From NCBI GenBank assembly GCA_003211835.1, contig QCRN01000005.1, forward strand, positions 17,765 through 81,764: a stretch of DNA of 64,000 bases, read 5' to 3'. The notes under the pieces are model-generated. The model did not search any database. It had not been told where the DNA came from and saw only the letters and a list, made by a program, of their open reading frames with translations. Below, piece by piece: positions 1-8,336 of the stretch (position 1 is the first letter of the stretch; each line of letters starts with the position of its first letter). The translations under genes and the position numbers were made by a program. The DNA is from Pelagibacteraceae bacterium AG-461-B04 (lineage in GTDB: Bacteria; Pseudomonadota; Alphaproteobacteria; Pelagibacterales; AG-422-B15).

Positions 1-395
1 ACCATTGATTTGGCTTGGGCAAGAATTCCTGTATCTTCAGGGGATAGACTTTGGGCTATAGATCTTAAATCGATAAATTTACACCCAATGGAGATTTCAA
101 TATCAAAATGACTACGCTCCTTAGTAATGTCGATAGCATAATACTTTATGTTTTTCATTTCACCGAGAAAGATAATTTGACACGCTTTAATGTGTTTCTT
201 AACCGATTCGAACTTAGACAAATATATTTCGGGTTTACTACCTGGTTCTTTGCTTACTTGAATGAGAGGTTTGCCTGAATCAAAAATAATATATCTTGCA
301 GCAGAGCTGCTCATTGAGGTTTTTTGCCACTCTTCATCACTTCTTATGCTAGACATTCTGTTCAGAGGATTATTTGCAAATACAATTTTACTCAT
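1..395 (-). CDS. nudC: NADH pyrophosphatase NudC, N-terminal part (cut by window edge)
   Basis: This reading frame starts with ATG at 395 and runs off the left edge, giving about 131 residues and no stop. The visible part starts MSKIVFANNPLNRMSS and contains an FLGEM segment followed by YYAIDIT, then a DTGILAQAKSM segment near the edge. That order matches the N-terminal domain of NudC-type Nudix hydrolases, which lies before a zinc ribbon and the Nudix box. NudC family members hydrolyse NAD(H) and can remove NAD caps from RNA. The Nudix box itself is outside the window, so the call rests on the N-terminal domain only. The gene is divergent from the SRP RNA gene. Confidence 0.72.
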   Translation of the reverse strand, partial: MSKIVFANNPLNRMSSIRSDEEWQKTSMSSSAARYIIFDSGKPLIQVSKEPGSKPEIYLSKFESVKKHIKACQIIFLGEMKNIKYYAIDITKERSHFDIEISIGCKFIDLRSIAQSLSPEDTGILAQAKSM

Positions 396-436
396 GATTT
401 TATTCATTTAATAAACAACATTTAATGATCGTATGC

Positions 437-442
437 TACAAT
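437..442 (+). promoter_or_regulatory. Putative -10 element of the SRP RNA gene
   Basis: TACAAT lies about 5 to 7 bases before the predicted 5' end of the SRP RNA, which is the right distance for a sigma-70 -10 box. No convincing -35 box is visible 16 to 18 bases upstream. Confidence 0.4.
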
Positions 443-446
443 ATTT

Positions 447-538
447 TGGGAGATTGAGTAGACAAGTTATTCGCCAATCCGGTCAGGTCTGAAAAGAAGC
501 AGCCGCAACGATGATATTTGGGTTACTTTAATCTCCCA
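447..538 (+). ncRNA. ffs: Small (4.5S-type) signal recognition particle RNA
   Basis: The segment 481-509 carries the highly conserved SRP RNA apical core, reading GGTCAGGTCTGAAAAGAAGC followed by AGCCGCAA. This is the Ffh-binding asymmetric loop and tetraloop region of domain IV. The ends pair: TGGGAGATT at 447-455 is complementary to AATCTCCCA at 530-538, closing a hairpin of about 92 nucleotides, typical of the short bacterial form. The RNA joins Ffh to target ribosomes to the membrane. Placement directly before dnaX is seen in many bacteria. The 3' end is only 15 bases from the dnaX start. Confidence 0.93.
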
Positions 539-553
539 CAGTATTAATATTGA

Positions 554-1828
554 ATGATGTCAGAGCAAAAAAACTTACCAATCCCTCTAAAATATCGACC
601 ATTAAAGTTTAGTGAACTTATTGGTCAGAATCTTATGTCTCAAACAATTCAAAAAGCAATTGAGACAGACCGCATTGCTAATGCTTATTTGCTTACAGGG
701 GTGAGGGGCGTTGGGAAAACAACAACAGCGAGGATTATTGCTAAATCACTAAATTGTTTGAATATAGACTCTAATGGTGAAAAAGAGCCGTGCGGTATTT
801 GTGAAAATTGTATTGCTATTACTGAGTCAAGAAGTGTTGATGTATATGAAATGGATGCAGCGTCACGAACGGGTATTGCTGACATAAGAGAATTGATTGA
901 AGGCGTCCAATACTCACCTGTATCTTCCAAGTATAAAGTTTATATTGTTGATGAAGTTCATATGTTATCTACAGCAGCTTTTAATGGATTACTTAAAACC
1001 TTAGAAGAGCCACCACCGCATGTAAAATTTATTTTTGCGACGACTGAGGTGAGAAAGATTCCAACAACAATCTTATCTAGATGTCAAAGATACGATCTTA
1101 AACGAGTTGAGCCTGAAGATTTAGTTTCTTTCCTAAAGAAAATTTGCGATATGGAAGGTGTACAATTTGACCAGGGCTCATTAAAAATTATTGCACGTGC
1201 AGCTGACGGCTCAGTTAGAGATGGATTATCAATTTTAGATCAATCAATTACATTTTCTGATAAAGAGTTAACAGAAAGCAAAGTAAAAGAAATGATAGGA
1301 TTAAACGATCCAACAGAAATAATCGATTTTATAAAATTATTGACTTCAGGTGAAACGGTCAAGTGTATTGAAATGATTAATTCTTTTTATGATAATGGAG
1401 CTGATCCATCTGTAATTGTTCGTGATTTAATTTCATCCATTCATGACATATCCATGGTAAAAATAAATGCTGATCAAGGCGTAAAAAATTCACTGACTGA
1501 AGCGGAGTATAAAGAAGTTAATGAAATTGCAGATAATGTTGACTTACCAACGCTCTCAATGTTTTGGCAAATGCTCAATAAAGGACTAGGTGAAGTATCG
1601 GACTCATTTTCTCCAATTTCTGCGCTCGAAATGCTGATAATTAGAATTATTTATTTAAATGATATTCCAAAACCCGATCAGCTGATAGGTAATTTAAACA
1701 ATTTGGTTGAAAATCAGGCCAATAACGTAGAAAGTATAAAAGTTAAAGAAGTCAAAGAAATGGATCCAAAACTAAAGGAAATTGTTGACTTTTTCCCTGG
1801 TACAAAAGTGGAGAATTTAGAAGAATAG
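554..1828 (+). CDS. dnaX: DNA polymerase III subunit tau/gamma (short form)
   Basis: DnaX is the clamp-loader ATPase of the replicative polymerase. Walker A GVRGVGKT is at residues 49-56, the zinc-binding cysteines follow from Cys68, the Walker B region reads DEVHMLS, and the SRC motif reads LSRCQR. The protein has only 424 residues against about 550-650 in most alphaproteobacteria. It still ends with an FFPGTKVENLEE segment resembling the conserved alphaproteobacterial DnaX C terminus, so the region between domain III and the C-terminal end has shrunk rather than been cut off. Two ATG codons (554, 557) are possible. No Shine-Dalgarno sequence is visible between the SRP RNA and the start. It heads a tight operon with ybaB and recR. 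Confidence 0.95.
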   Translation: MMSEQKNLPIPLKYRPLKFSELIGQNLMSQTIQKAIETDRIANAYLLTGVRGVGKTTTARIIAKSLNCLNIDSNGEKEPCGICENCIAITESRSVDVYEMDAASRTGIADIRELIEGVQYSPVSSKYKVYIVDEVHMLSTAAFNGLLKTLEEPPPHVKFIFATTEVRKIPTTILSRCQRYDLKRVEPEDLVSFLKKICDMEGVQFDQGSLKIIARAADGSVRDGLSILDQSITFSDKELTESKVKEMIGLNDPTEIIDFIKLLTSGETVKCIEMINSFYDNGADPSVIVRDLISSIHDISMVKINADQGVKNSLTEAEYKEVNEIADNVDLPTLSMFWQMLNKGLGEVSDSFSPISALEMLIIRIIYLNDIPKPDQLIGNLNNLVENQANNVESIKVKEVKEMDPKLKEIVDFFPGTKVENLEE

Positions 1829-1832
1829 TAGC

Positions 1833-2156
1833 ATGAACAATTTTAACAATATGATCAAGCAAGCCCAAGAGCTGCAACAGAAAATGGCAGATGCGCAACA
1901 GAAAGTTGAGACACTTGAGGCAGAAGGTGTTGCTGGTGGTGGAATTGTAAAGGTTACAATTAATGGAAAGAATAATGTAACCTCAATTAATATCGATGAC
2001 AGTGTCATTGATAAAAATGAAAAAGAAATATTAGAAGATCTTATTATGGCAGCATTTAATGATGCTAAAGAAAAAATACAAAAAAAGATAGCCGATGAAA
2101 TGAGTTCAATTACTGGAGGATTAAAACTTCCCCCAGGAATGAAATTGCCTTTTTAA
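1833..2156 (+). CDS. ybaB: YbaB/EbfC nucleoid-associated protein
   Basis: A 107-residue protein of the YbaB/EbfC family, small dimeric DNA-binding proteins. It starts with the family pattern of an N-terminal helix rich in Gln and Glu (MIKQAQELQQKMADAQQKVE), then the glycine-rich turn GVAGGGIVKVTINGK, and ends with the typical GGLKLPPGMKLPF. It starts 4 bases after dnaX and ends 1 base before recR. This dnaX-ybaB-recR order is widely conserved and suggests a role linked to replication or recombination repair, though the molecular function is not settled. Confidence 0.93.
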   Translation: MNNFNNMIKQAQELQQKMADAQQKVETLEAEGVAGGGIVKVTINGKNNVTSINIDDSVIDKNEKEILEDLIMAAFNDAKEKIQKKIADEMSSITGGLKLPPGMKLPF

Positions 2157-2157
2157 A

Positions 2158-2763
2158 ATGCGATCTCGATCCTCGAATCCAGAAATTGATAAACTGATAT
2201 TATTAATAAGTAAGTTGCCTGGCTTTGGTCCAAAGTCAGCAAGTAGAGCAGCCTTACATCTTTTAAAAAAAAAGGAACAATTAATGATACCTTTGGCAGA
2301 AGCACTTCTATCTTCCAGTGAAAAAATTATTACTTGTGAAGTTTGTGGAAATATCGATTTGCATAGTCCTTGCAGTATTTGTAATGATGAGAAACGGTCA
2401 AAAAAACAAATTTGCGTAGTGGAGAATATTGCTGACTTATGGGCACTAGAAAAAGCAGAAGTGTTTAACGGAATGTATCATATTCTTGGGGGTAATTTAT
2501 CTGCAATAAATAGTGTAGGGCCTGAGGATCTTAATCTAAAAAAATTAATCGATAGGGTGAGCGGCGATGAAGTGGAAGAGGTAATATTAGCTCTTAGTGC
2601 AACTGTAGATGGCCAAACTACTGCACATTATGTTGCAGATACTTTGTCTCAAAAAAATATAGTTGTAAGCCGTTTAGGGCATGGCGTTCCAGTAGGCGGA
2701 GAACTCGATTACATGGACGAAGGCACTATCGCAGCAGCCTTGAGCGCTCGCCAGAAAATATAG
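2158..2763 (+). CDS. recR: Recombination mediator RecR
   Basis: RecR acts with RecO and RecF to load RecA on gapped DNA. The 201-residue protein has the expected order: an N-terminal helix-hairpin-helix (LPGFGPKSASRAALHLL), a four-cysteine zinc finger (Cys60, Cys63, Cys72, Cys75), and a Toprim domain starting ICVVENIADLWALE with the later SATVDGQTTAHY segment. Its length matches the family. It starts one base after the ybaB stop with no separate ribosome-binding site, so translational coupling is likely. A terminator-like hairpin follows at 2767-2788. Confidence 0.95.
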   Translation: MRSRSSNPEIDKLILLISKLPGFGPKSASRAALHLLKKKEQLMIPLAEALLSSSEKIITCEVCGNIDLHSPCSICNDEKRSKKQICVVENIADLWALEKAEVFNGMYHILGGNLSAINSVGPEDLNLKKLIDRVSGDEVEEVILALSATVDGQTTAHYVADTLSQKNIVVSRLGHGVPVGGELDYMDEGTIAAALSARQKI

Positions 2764-2766
2764 TTG

Positions 2767-2788
2767 TGACTGTTTTTCAGTCATTTTT
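2767..2788 (+). terminator. Rho-independent terminator after recR
   Basis: TGACTG (2767-2772) and CAGTCA (2778-2783) form a 6-bp stem with a five-T loop, followed at once by TTTTT. The stem is short, but its position 3 bases after the recR stop and just before a new promoter supports a transcription unit boundary. Confidence 0.5.
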
Positions 2789-2798
2789 CTATTCAATC

Positions 2799-2827
2799 TT
2801 GACCTCGTAACTAAGTTAGCCTATCTA
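2799..2827 (+). promoter_or_regulatory. Sigma-70-type promoter for def-fmt-truA (leaderless)
   Basis: TTGACC at 2799-2804 and TATCTA at 2822-2827 are separated by 17 bases. The -10 box ends only 6 bases before the def ATG at 2834, so the expected start of transcription falls on or next to the start codon. Confidence 0.55.
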
Positions 2828-2833
2828 AGTTTT

Positions 2834-3370
2834 ATGGCTATAAAGAAAATTCTTACTGCTCCAGATCCTTTTTTAAAGCAGGTATCAACACCAGTGAAGG
2901 AAGTAACAAAAGATATCCAATTATTAATGGATGACATGCTTGATACTATGTACGACGCTCCTGGTATTGGTTTAGCTGCTGTACAAATAGGAGTTCCTTT
3001 GAGAGTAATAGTGATGGATATCAGCTGGAGAAATGAAGACGGTAAGAAAGAACCTTATTTTTTTGTCAATCCTGAAATCAAAGTAAAGACAAAGAATATG
3101 TCAACATACGAAGAAGGTTGTCTCTCAGTCCCTGATCAGTATGCTGAAATTGATCGGCCTGAAGAATGTGAGGTAAGCTACTTAGATTACAATGGAAAAA
3201 AAGCAACATTGCACGCAGAAGGACTGCTCGCTACTTGTATCCAACATGAAATGGATCATCTTGAAGGCATTCTATTTATTGATTATTTATCAAATTTGAA
3301 AAAAAATATGATTGTAAAAAAATTAATCAAATCAAAAAAACAATCAAATAAAGAGCGCATCGTCGCTTAA
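2834..3370 (+). CDS. def: Peptide deformylase
   Basis: The enzyme removes the N-formyl group from nascent proteins using a bound metal ion. All three family motifs are present: GIGLAAVQ at residues 44-51, EGCLS at 94-98 (metal-binding Cys96), and HEMDH at 138-142 (two metal-binding His and the catalytic Glu). Its 178 residues are typical. It forms an operon with fmt, the enzyme that adds the formyl group, 5 bases downstream. The promoter lies directly on the start codon, so the mRNA probably has no leader. Confidence 0.96.
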   Translation: MAIKKILTAPDPFLKQVSTPVKEVTKDIQLLMDDMLDTMYDAPGIGLAAVQIGVPLRVIVMDISWRNEDGKKEPYFFVNPEIKVKTKNMSTYEEGCLSVPDQYAEIDRPEECEVSYLDYNGKKATLHAEGLLATCIQHEMDHLEGILFIDYLSNLKKNMIVKKLIKSKKQSNKERIVA

Positions 3371-3375
3371 TCAAA

Positions 3376-4296
3376 ATGACTAATTTTCGAATTCTTTTTA
3401 TGGGTACGGCCCCTTTTTCTATACCCACCCTAAAAAAAATTATTACAAGTGGATACAAGCTCAAAGGTGTATACACATCACCGTCTAAAAAAGCTAATCG
3501 TGGAATGCAAATTTCAAAGTCACCAGTAGCATTGTATGCGGAAGAGAATAATTTAGAGCTTTATTCACCTAAAGAATTACGTTCTCCAAAAGAGATTAAA
3601 TTTATCAAAGATATGAACCTTGATTTCATAGTTGTTATTGCCTATGGCCTCATACTACCTGAAGAGATTCTTAATCTTCCAAAATTTGGGTGCTATAATC
3701 TCCATGCCTCGATATTGCCACGATGGAGAGGGGCAGCACCGATTCAAAGATCCATGATTGAGGGAGATGAAATGACTGGGGTGACCATTATGAAAATGAA
3801 TAAAGGATTAGATACCGGAGATATTGTTTCACAAGACAAAATCAAAATTAATATTTCAGAGAGTTATACAGAATTGGAAACAAAGCTTTCATTAATGGGA
3901 GCTGATTTATTTGAAAAATTTTTCAAAGACTCTTTATTCAAAAATATAATGCAGAAGCAAGACGATACTCTTTCTTGTTATGCAGAAAAAATATCTAAGA
4001 AAGAAACTAAGATAGATTGGAAAGAGGATGCCTTAAAAATAGTAAGACGAATAAATGCATACAATCCTAATCCAGGCGCTTGGTTTATGTGGAAAAATAA
4101 AAGAGTAAAAATATTAAAGGCAATCGAGGTTGATATTGGTGCTGAACCTGGAAAAGTAATTTATGATGATTTTACTATTGGTTGCGGAAATAAATCAATT
4201 AGACCATTAATTTTAAAGGTAGAAGGCAAACAAAGTTGCGGCATAGAAGAATTTTTACTAGGCAATAAAATATCAGTAGGCTCAATAATTGAATGA
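3376..4296 (+). CDS. fmt: Methionyl-tRNA formyltransferase
   Basis: Fmt transfers a formyl group from 10-formyl-tetrahydrofolate to initiator Met-tRNA. The catalytic triad is visible: Asn108 and His110 in the NLHASILPRWRGAAP motif, and Asp146 in GLDTGD. The 306-residue length fits an N-terminal Rossmann-like domain plus a C-terminal tRNA-binding domain. It lies between def and truA and its TGA overlaps the truA ATG by 4 bases. Confidence 0.96.
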   Translation: MTNFRILFMGTAPFSIPTLKKIITSGYKLKGVYTSPSKKANRGMQISKSPVALYAEENNLELYSPKELRSPKEIKFIKDMNLDFIVVIAYGLILPEEILNLPKFGCYNLHASILPRWRGAAPIQRSMIEGDEMTGVTIMKMNKGLDTGDIVSQDKIKINISESYTELETKLSLMGADLFEKFFKDSLFKNIMQKQDDTLSCYAEKISKKETKIDWKEDALKIVRRINAYNPNPGAWFMWKNKRVKILKAIEVDIGAEPGKVIYDDFTIGCGNKSIRPLILKVEGKQSCGIEEFLLGNKISVGSIIE

Positions 4297-5033
4297 AGAG
4301 ATATAAAATTAAAATCGAATATGATGGTACTCCTTTTATCGGCTGGCAAAGGCAAGACAATGGGCAATCGATACAAGGAGCAATAGAAGACTCGATTAAA
4401 AATATATTTGACGAAACAGTAACCATTTTTGGAGCTGGAAGAACAGATGCTGGTGTTCATGCCATGGGGCAAGTAGCACATTTTGATATCAATAACAAAG
4501 AGCTAGAACCGTTTGTAATTAAAAATGCGCTAAATGATCATCTTCGCCCTTTTCCAATAGCTATCTTAGAAGTCGATGAAGTTGATAATAAATTTCATGC
4601 CCGTTTCAATGCACGTCAAAGAAAATATTTATATCGAATAGTTAATCGCAAATCCCCCTTAACAATTGAAAAGGGTAGAGCATGGCATGTGCATAAAGAG
4701 ATAGATATAGACCTTATGAGGAAATGCATATCATCAATTGAAGGCAAACATGATTTTACAACGTTTCGTTCTGCTCATTGCCAGTCAGACAGCCCTATAA
4801 AGACAATTGATAGCCTTCAAATTACAAAATCAGAAGAAAATATTTATTTTGGATTTTCTGCAAAATCATTCTTACAACATCAAGTAAGGTCAATTGTAGG
4901 AAGTCTTAAATTGGTCGGTGAACAAAGCTGGTCGGTAAGTGATTTTCATGATGCTCTCAATTCTAAGGAAAGATCTAAATGTGGTGCAGTTGCCCCCGCA
5001 GATGGCTTGTATTTTATGGAGGTAAAATATTAG
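4293..5033 (+). CDS. truA: tRNA pseudouridine(38-40) synthase TruA
   Basis: TruA converts uridines 38-40 of the tRNA anticodon arm to pseudouridine. The catalytic aspartate is Asp52 in GAGRTDAGVHA, and the N-terminal YKIKIEYDGTPFIGWQRQ segment is the usual start of the family. The 246-residue length is normal. The ATGA overlap with fmt supports translational coupling. A hairpin follows in the short gap to the convergent transglutaminase gene. Confidence 0.95.
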   Translation: MKRYKIKIEYDGTPFIGWQRQDNGQSIQGAIEDSIKNIFDETVTIFGAGRTDAGVHAMGQVAHFDINNKELEPFVIKNALNDHLRPFPIAILEVDEVDNKFHARFNARQRKYLYRIVNRKSPLTIEKGRAWHVHKEIDIDLMRKCISSIEGKHDFTTFRSAHCQSDSPIKTIDSLQITKSEENIYFGFSAKSFLQHQVRSIVGSLKLVGEQSWSVSDFHDALNSKERSKCGAVAPADGLYFMEVKY

Positions 5034-5036
5034 ATT

Positions 5037-5060
5037 TAAGAGGCCTGAATTGGCCTCTTA
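5037..5060. terminator. Hairpin between convergent truA and transglutaminase genes
   Basis: TAAGAGGCC (5037-5045) pairs perfectly with GGCCTCTTA (5052-5060) around a 6-base loop. It fills most of the 28-base gap between two convergent genes and could end transcription from both sides. Neither flank has a strong T tract, so efficiency is uncertain. Confidence 0.6.
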
Positions 5061-5061
5061 A

Positions 5062-5883
5062 TTATTGGGGGGAATTCTCAATTGTCTGAACACTTATTTC
5101 TAAGTTTTCATTGCTATTTCCATAATAAACACCTCTGATTGGAGCAGCAAAACTCGCGTCAAGTCCACAAGAAACTCTGATGTATCTCTCATCTGGGGAG
5201 CAGCGATTTGTAGGATCAAATCCAACCCAACCAAGATTTTTTATATAAACTTCAGCCCAGGCATGAGTTGCTTGAAACTCAGAGTCATTTTCGTTTTTAT
5301 GCATATAGCCACTTACATACCTTGAAGGCAAACCAATTGATTTAGCTGCAGAGATCATGATGTGAGCCTGGTCTTGACACACTCCTTTTTTTTGTTCCAT
5401 GGCCATTGCAGCAGTGGTTTGTGTATTTGTCGTATATGGAACATAATCAATTTTCTCAGAAACAAGTCCGAGAATGTTATGTGCCATTTTTAAAATTTCG
5501 TCATCGCTACAACTCTTTCTTGCCTCTAAGCCAAGTTCATAAATCTCTTTATTAGGCTGGGTAAGTCTTGTATTTCTCATGTAAACTAAAGGATTAATCT
5601 TATCATTCATGCTTTTGTAAATGCCATCAGTATTAAATGTCTCTACAGTTCCTTTCACAAGAAAGTAAACATTAGTTTCTTTCTCTTCACTTTTAAAATT
5701 AACTACATTATTTCCTTCCGCGTCTCTAAAGATATCACCACCCTTCTTTTCATTTCTTGTAACTTCCCAATCAATGATTTTTAAACCATTGTATGAAGAG
5801 GGTATAAGTTTAGTGGTTTGAATTAATCCCAAAAGATTATCATCATAGTGGTAATTTGTTGAATGATTAACAGTGAGGTGCAT
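5062..5883 (-). CDS. Transglutaminase-like cysteine protease/transpeptidase
   Basis: The 273-residue protein has an N-terminal beta-sandwich domain of the bacterial transglutaminase type (residues 1 to about 85), then the papain-like core. The triad is Cys169 (KKGVCQDQAH), His207 (ATHAWAEVY) and Asp223 (GFDPTN). No signal peptide is visible, so a cytoplasmic location is likely. It follows the alpha-E gene by 1 base. Sets of ATP-grasp, alpha-E and transglutaminase genes are known in many bacteria and are thought to make and trim a peptide or amide-linked product, but the substrate is not established. It could act as a hydrolase or a transferase. Confidence 0.85.
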   Translation of the reverse strand: MHLTVNHSTNYHYDDNLLGLIQTTKLIPSSYNGLKIIDWEVTRNEKKGGDIFRDAEGNNVVNFKSEEKETNVYFLVKGTVETFNTDGIYKSMNDKINPLVYMRNTRLTQPNKEIYELGLEARKSCSDDEILKMAHNILGLVSEKIDYVPYTTNTQTTAAMAMEQKKGVCQDQAHIMISAAKSIGLPSRYVSGYMHKNENDSEFQATHAWAEVYIKNLGWVGFDPTNRCSPDERYIRVSCGLDASFAAPIRGVYYGNSNENLEISVQTIENSPQ

Positions 5884-5884
5884 A

Positions 5885-6820
5885 TTATCTAAAAAAATGT
5901 GATTGAATTTGATTATCTAAAAACGATATTTTAGAAACAAAATTAGTTACATACTCATGCAGTCCAAAACTTATTATTGAATCAACGGTTTCTGTTTTGA
6001 CTGAGTCATGAACGTCTTTAAGTCCCATATATATATCTGTGATTTTTTCTGGACTGCATTTTAGACTGTTTAAATGATAGACAATATTATTAATACAGAA
6101 ACTAAGCGACCTTGAGCAGTCATTGTTAAGTATAAAAAAATGAGCAATTTTAGTTGACGTTACATCTCCGTCATAAGCCCAACGAAATGCTCTAAAAGAG
6201 GATAATGACCTCAACAGTATGATCCATTGTAAATTATCAAGATTACCTCCAATGTAATCAGCTGTTGGCAAAAGAACAAAATATTTTACATCAAGTAATC
6301 TTGCTGAATTATCTGCTCTTTCGATGAATGTCCCAAGGAATATAAAATGATAACCATCATTCCTAAGAAGTGAATTTGCTGATCCTCGAAACATATTCAC
6401 CTGTTGTATTGTCCACTCCGTAAAGTTTGGCAAGTCCGATCCAGAATATTTATTATTCTTAAATCCAATCATTTCTTGATAGGATTTATTTATGGCCACC
6501 CATGCCTCAGGTGTAAAAGCTGTTCGGACGACTAACGCGTTGTTTCTTGCTTTTAAAATACAGCTGTAAACTGAAGAGGGGTTATCCTCATCAAAAAAAA
6601 GATAATCCTCGACATTTTCTTGATTAATTTCATTGTATTTTTGAAAATATCCTTGAGAAGCCCCCGCAGCTGATAAAACAGAGTCCCATTCATTATGATA
6701 CCCTTTTGGGTTTGGAAATAGAGACATTCGATACCCCACATCTAATAGACGTGCCATTGTTTCGGCTCTTTCCATGTATCTACTTATCCAATATAAATTT
6801 TCTGCAGTTCTACTTAACAT
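5885..6820 (-). CDS. Alpha-E domain protein (DUF403)
   Basis: A 311-residue, mostly helical protein of the alpha-E family. The start MLSRTAENLYWISRYMERAE is characteristic, and a second conserved part reads FLGTFIERADNSARLLDVKYF. The alternating Glu and Arg residues on helices give the family its name. No enzymatic activity is proven. It always travels with ATP-grasp and transglutaminase partners, as here, where it lies 5 bases after the ATP-grasp gene. A scaffold or partner of the ATP-grasp enzyme is a reasonable inference. Confidence 0.88.
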   Translation of the reverse strand: MLSRTAENLYWISRYMERAETMARLLDVGYRMSLFPNPKGYHNEWDSVLSAAGASQGYFQKYNEINQENVEDYLFFDEDNPSSVYSCILKARNNALVVRTAFTPEAWVAINKSYQEMIGFKNNKYSGSDLPNFTEWTIQQVNMFRGSANSLLRNDGYHFIFLGTFIERADNSARLLDVKYFVLLPTADYIGGNLDNLQWIILLRSLSSFRAFRWAYDGDVTSTKIAHFFILNNDCSRSLSFCINNIVYHLNSLKCSPEKITDIYMGLKDVHDSVKTETVDSIISFGLHEYVTNFVSKISFLDNQIQSHFFR

Positions 6821-6825
6821 CTTAA

Positions 6826-8247
6826 TTAATCAGCAAGAACCCAAGTGTCCTTGACCCCTCCTCCTTGTGATGAATTTACGACGTATGACCCTTTATTAAG
6901 CGCAACTCTTGTGAGACCACCCGGGCATAGTTGAGCCTGCTTACCTATTAAGCAGTATGGTCTCAAGTCCACACGTCTTCCGGTTATTTCATTGTCAATG
7001 AGAGTAGGTGATGATGAAAGATCCAAAGTTGGCTGGGCAATATAACCTTTTGGGTTATTTTTTAATTTAAGGGAGAATTGCTCAATAGTTTTTTCTGTCG
7101 ATTTTGGACCAATTAACATTCCATAGCCACCAGAGCCATCAACTTCTTTAACAACAAGATTTTTAATATTTTCTAAAACATATTTTAATTCATCGTCTTT
7201 TTCGCATCTCCAGGTCTCAACATTTTCAAGAATAGGCATCTCACCTAAATAAAATTTTATCATTTCAGGAACATAAATATAAATGGCTTTATCGTCTGCA
7301 ATGCCACAGCCAGGCGCAGAACAAATATTAACTCCACCGGTTCGATATGCGTGAATAATGCCCGGTACACCAATAACCGAGTCAGGGTTATAAAATAGAG
7401 GATCTATATAATTATCATCAATGCGTCGATATATAACATCAACTTTTTTTGGACCATCAACAGTTTTCATATAAACAAGATCGTTTTCAACATATAGGTC
7501 ACTGGCTTCAACCATCTCTATTCCCATTTGATCAGATAGAAAAGTATGTTCATAATAAGCGCTATTTAAATGTCCAGGAGTTAAGAGAACAACTGTGGGA
7601 ATAGAGCTATCACATTTCTTAGGAGCTAAGCTCATTAGCGTTTGCAGTAGTCTTGTTGGATAATCATCGACTCTTTGAACGCGGTTTGAATGAAACAAAT
7701 CAGGAAACATTTTCATCATAATTTCCCTGTTCTCCAACATGTATGATACTCCTGAAGGTGTTCGACAGTTATCTTCCAAAACATAAAATTGATCTCTTCC
7801 TGTTCTTACTAAATCAACTCCTACAATAGGACTGTATATTTTACGTGGCGGCGAGAAACCTACCATTGATTGGTCAAACGATGCTTTTTTATAAACAATT
7901 TCTTCAGGAATTATCTTTGCTTTAAAAATTTCTCCACTACTATAAATATCTGCTAAGAATGCATTGAGAGCTTTAGTTCTTTGAATGACACCTTTCTCAA
8001 TTTTAGACCATTCGTGGTATGTTAATATTCTTGGTATTAAGTCAAAGGGAATGATTCTTTCTGACATTGAATCATCTTGAACTGAAAATGTAATACCTAT
8101 TCTTTTAAAATGACTTTCAGCTTCTACATTTTTTTTACTTATAGCTGTAGAAGACATAGTTCTTAGCCATGAATTAACATTTAGGTAGTGTTCTCTTATC
8201 TCAGCGTTATCGCTGTACATTTCATCAAACATGCAGTCAACATACAT
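6826..8247 (-). CDS. Circularly permuted ATP-grasp protein
   Basis: The 473-residue protein belongs to the circularly permuted ATP-grasp family (former DUF404/DUF407). Recognisable parts are RIDDNYIDPLFYNPDS, the nucleotide-binding segment VKEVDGSGGYGMLIGP, and the C-terminal DLRPYCLIG ... PGGLTRVAL and GGGVKDTW segments. ATP-grasp enzymes join a carboxylate to an amine through an acyl phosphate, so a peptide- or amide-forming step is expected. It is the first gene of the minus-strand set with alpha-E and transglutaminase genes. No Anbu proteasome-like gene, a known partner elsewhere, is adjacent. The first ATG at 8245-8247 is used, but an in-frame ATG five codons later is possible. Confidence 0.88.
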   Translation of the reverse strand: MYVDCMFDEMYSDNAEIREHYLNVNSWLRTMSSTAISKKNVEAESHFKRIGITFSVQDDSMSERIIPFDLIPRILTYHEWSKIEKGVIQRTKALNAFLADIYSSGEIFKAKIIPEEIVYKKASFDQSMVGFSPPRKIYSPIVGVDLVRTGRDQFYVLEDNCRTPSGVSYMLENREIMMKMFPDLFHSNRVQRVDDYPTRLLQTLMSLAPKKCDSSIPTVVLLTPGHLNSAYYEHTFLSDQMGIEMVEASDLYVENDLVYMKTVDGPKKVDVIYRRIDDNYIDPLFYNPDSVIGVPGIIHAYRTGGVNICSAPGCGIADDKAIYIYVPEMIKFYLGEMPILENVETWRCEKDDELKYVLENIKNLVVKEVDGSGGYGMLIGPKSTEKTIEQFSLKLKNNPKGYIAQPTLDLSSSPTLIDNEITGRRVDLRPYCLIGKQAQLCPGGLTRVALNKGSYVVNSSQGGGVKDTWVLAD

Positions 8248-8336
8248 AAACAGTGCAATTATTTAATTTTATGCAATTGCCAAATTGACAGATTAATTTT
8301 CTATTTAAGGTCAAAAAATTTGAGTAATAACGTTTT

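Noticed and set aside
4161..4481. Minus-strand frame of 106 codons across fmt/truA
   Set aside because: It lies inside two genes with full sets of catalytic motifs on the plus strand; it is a shadow frame.
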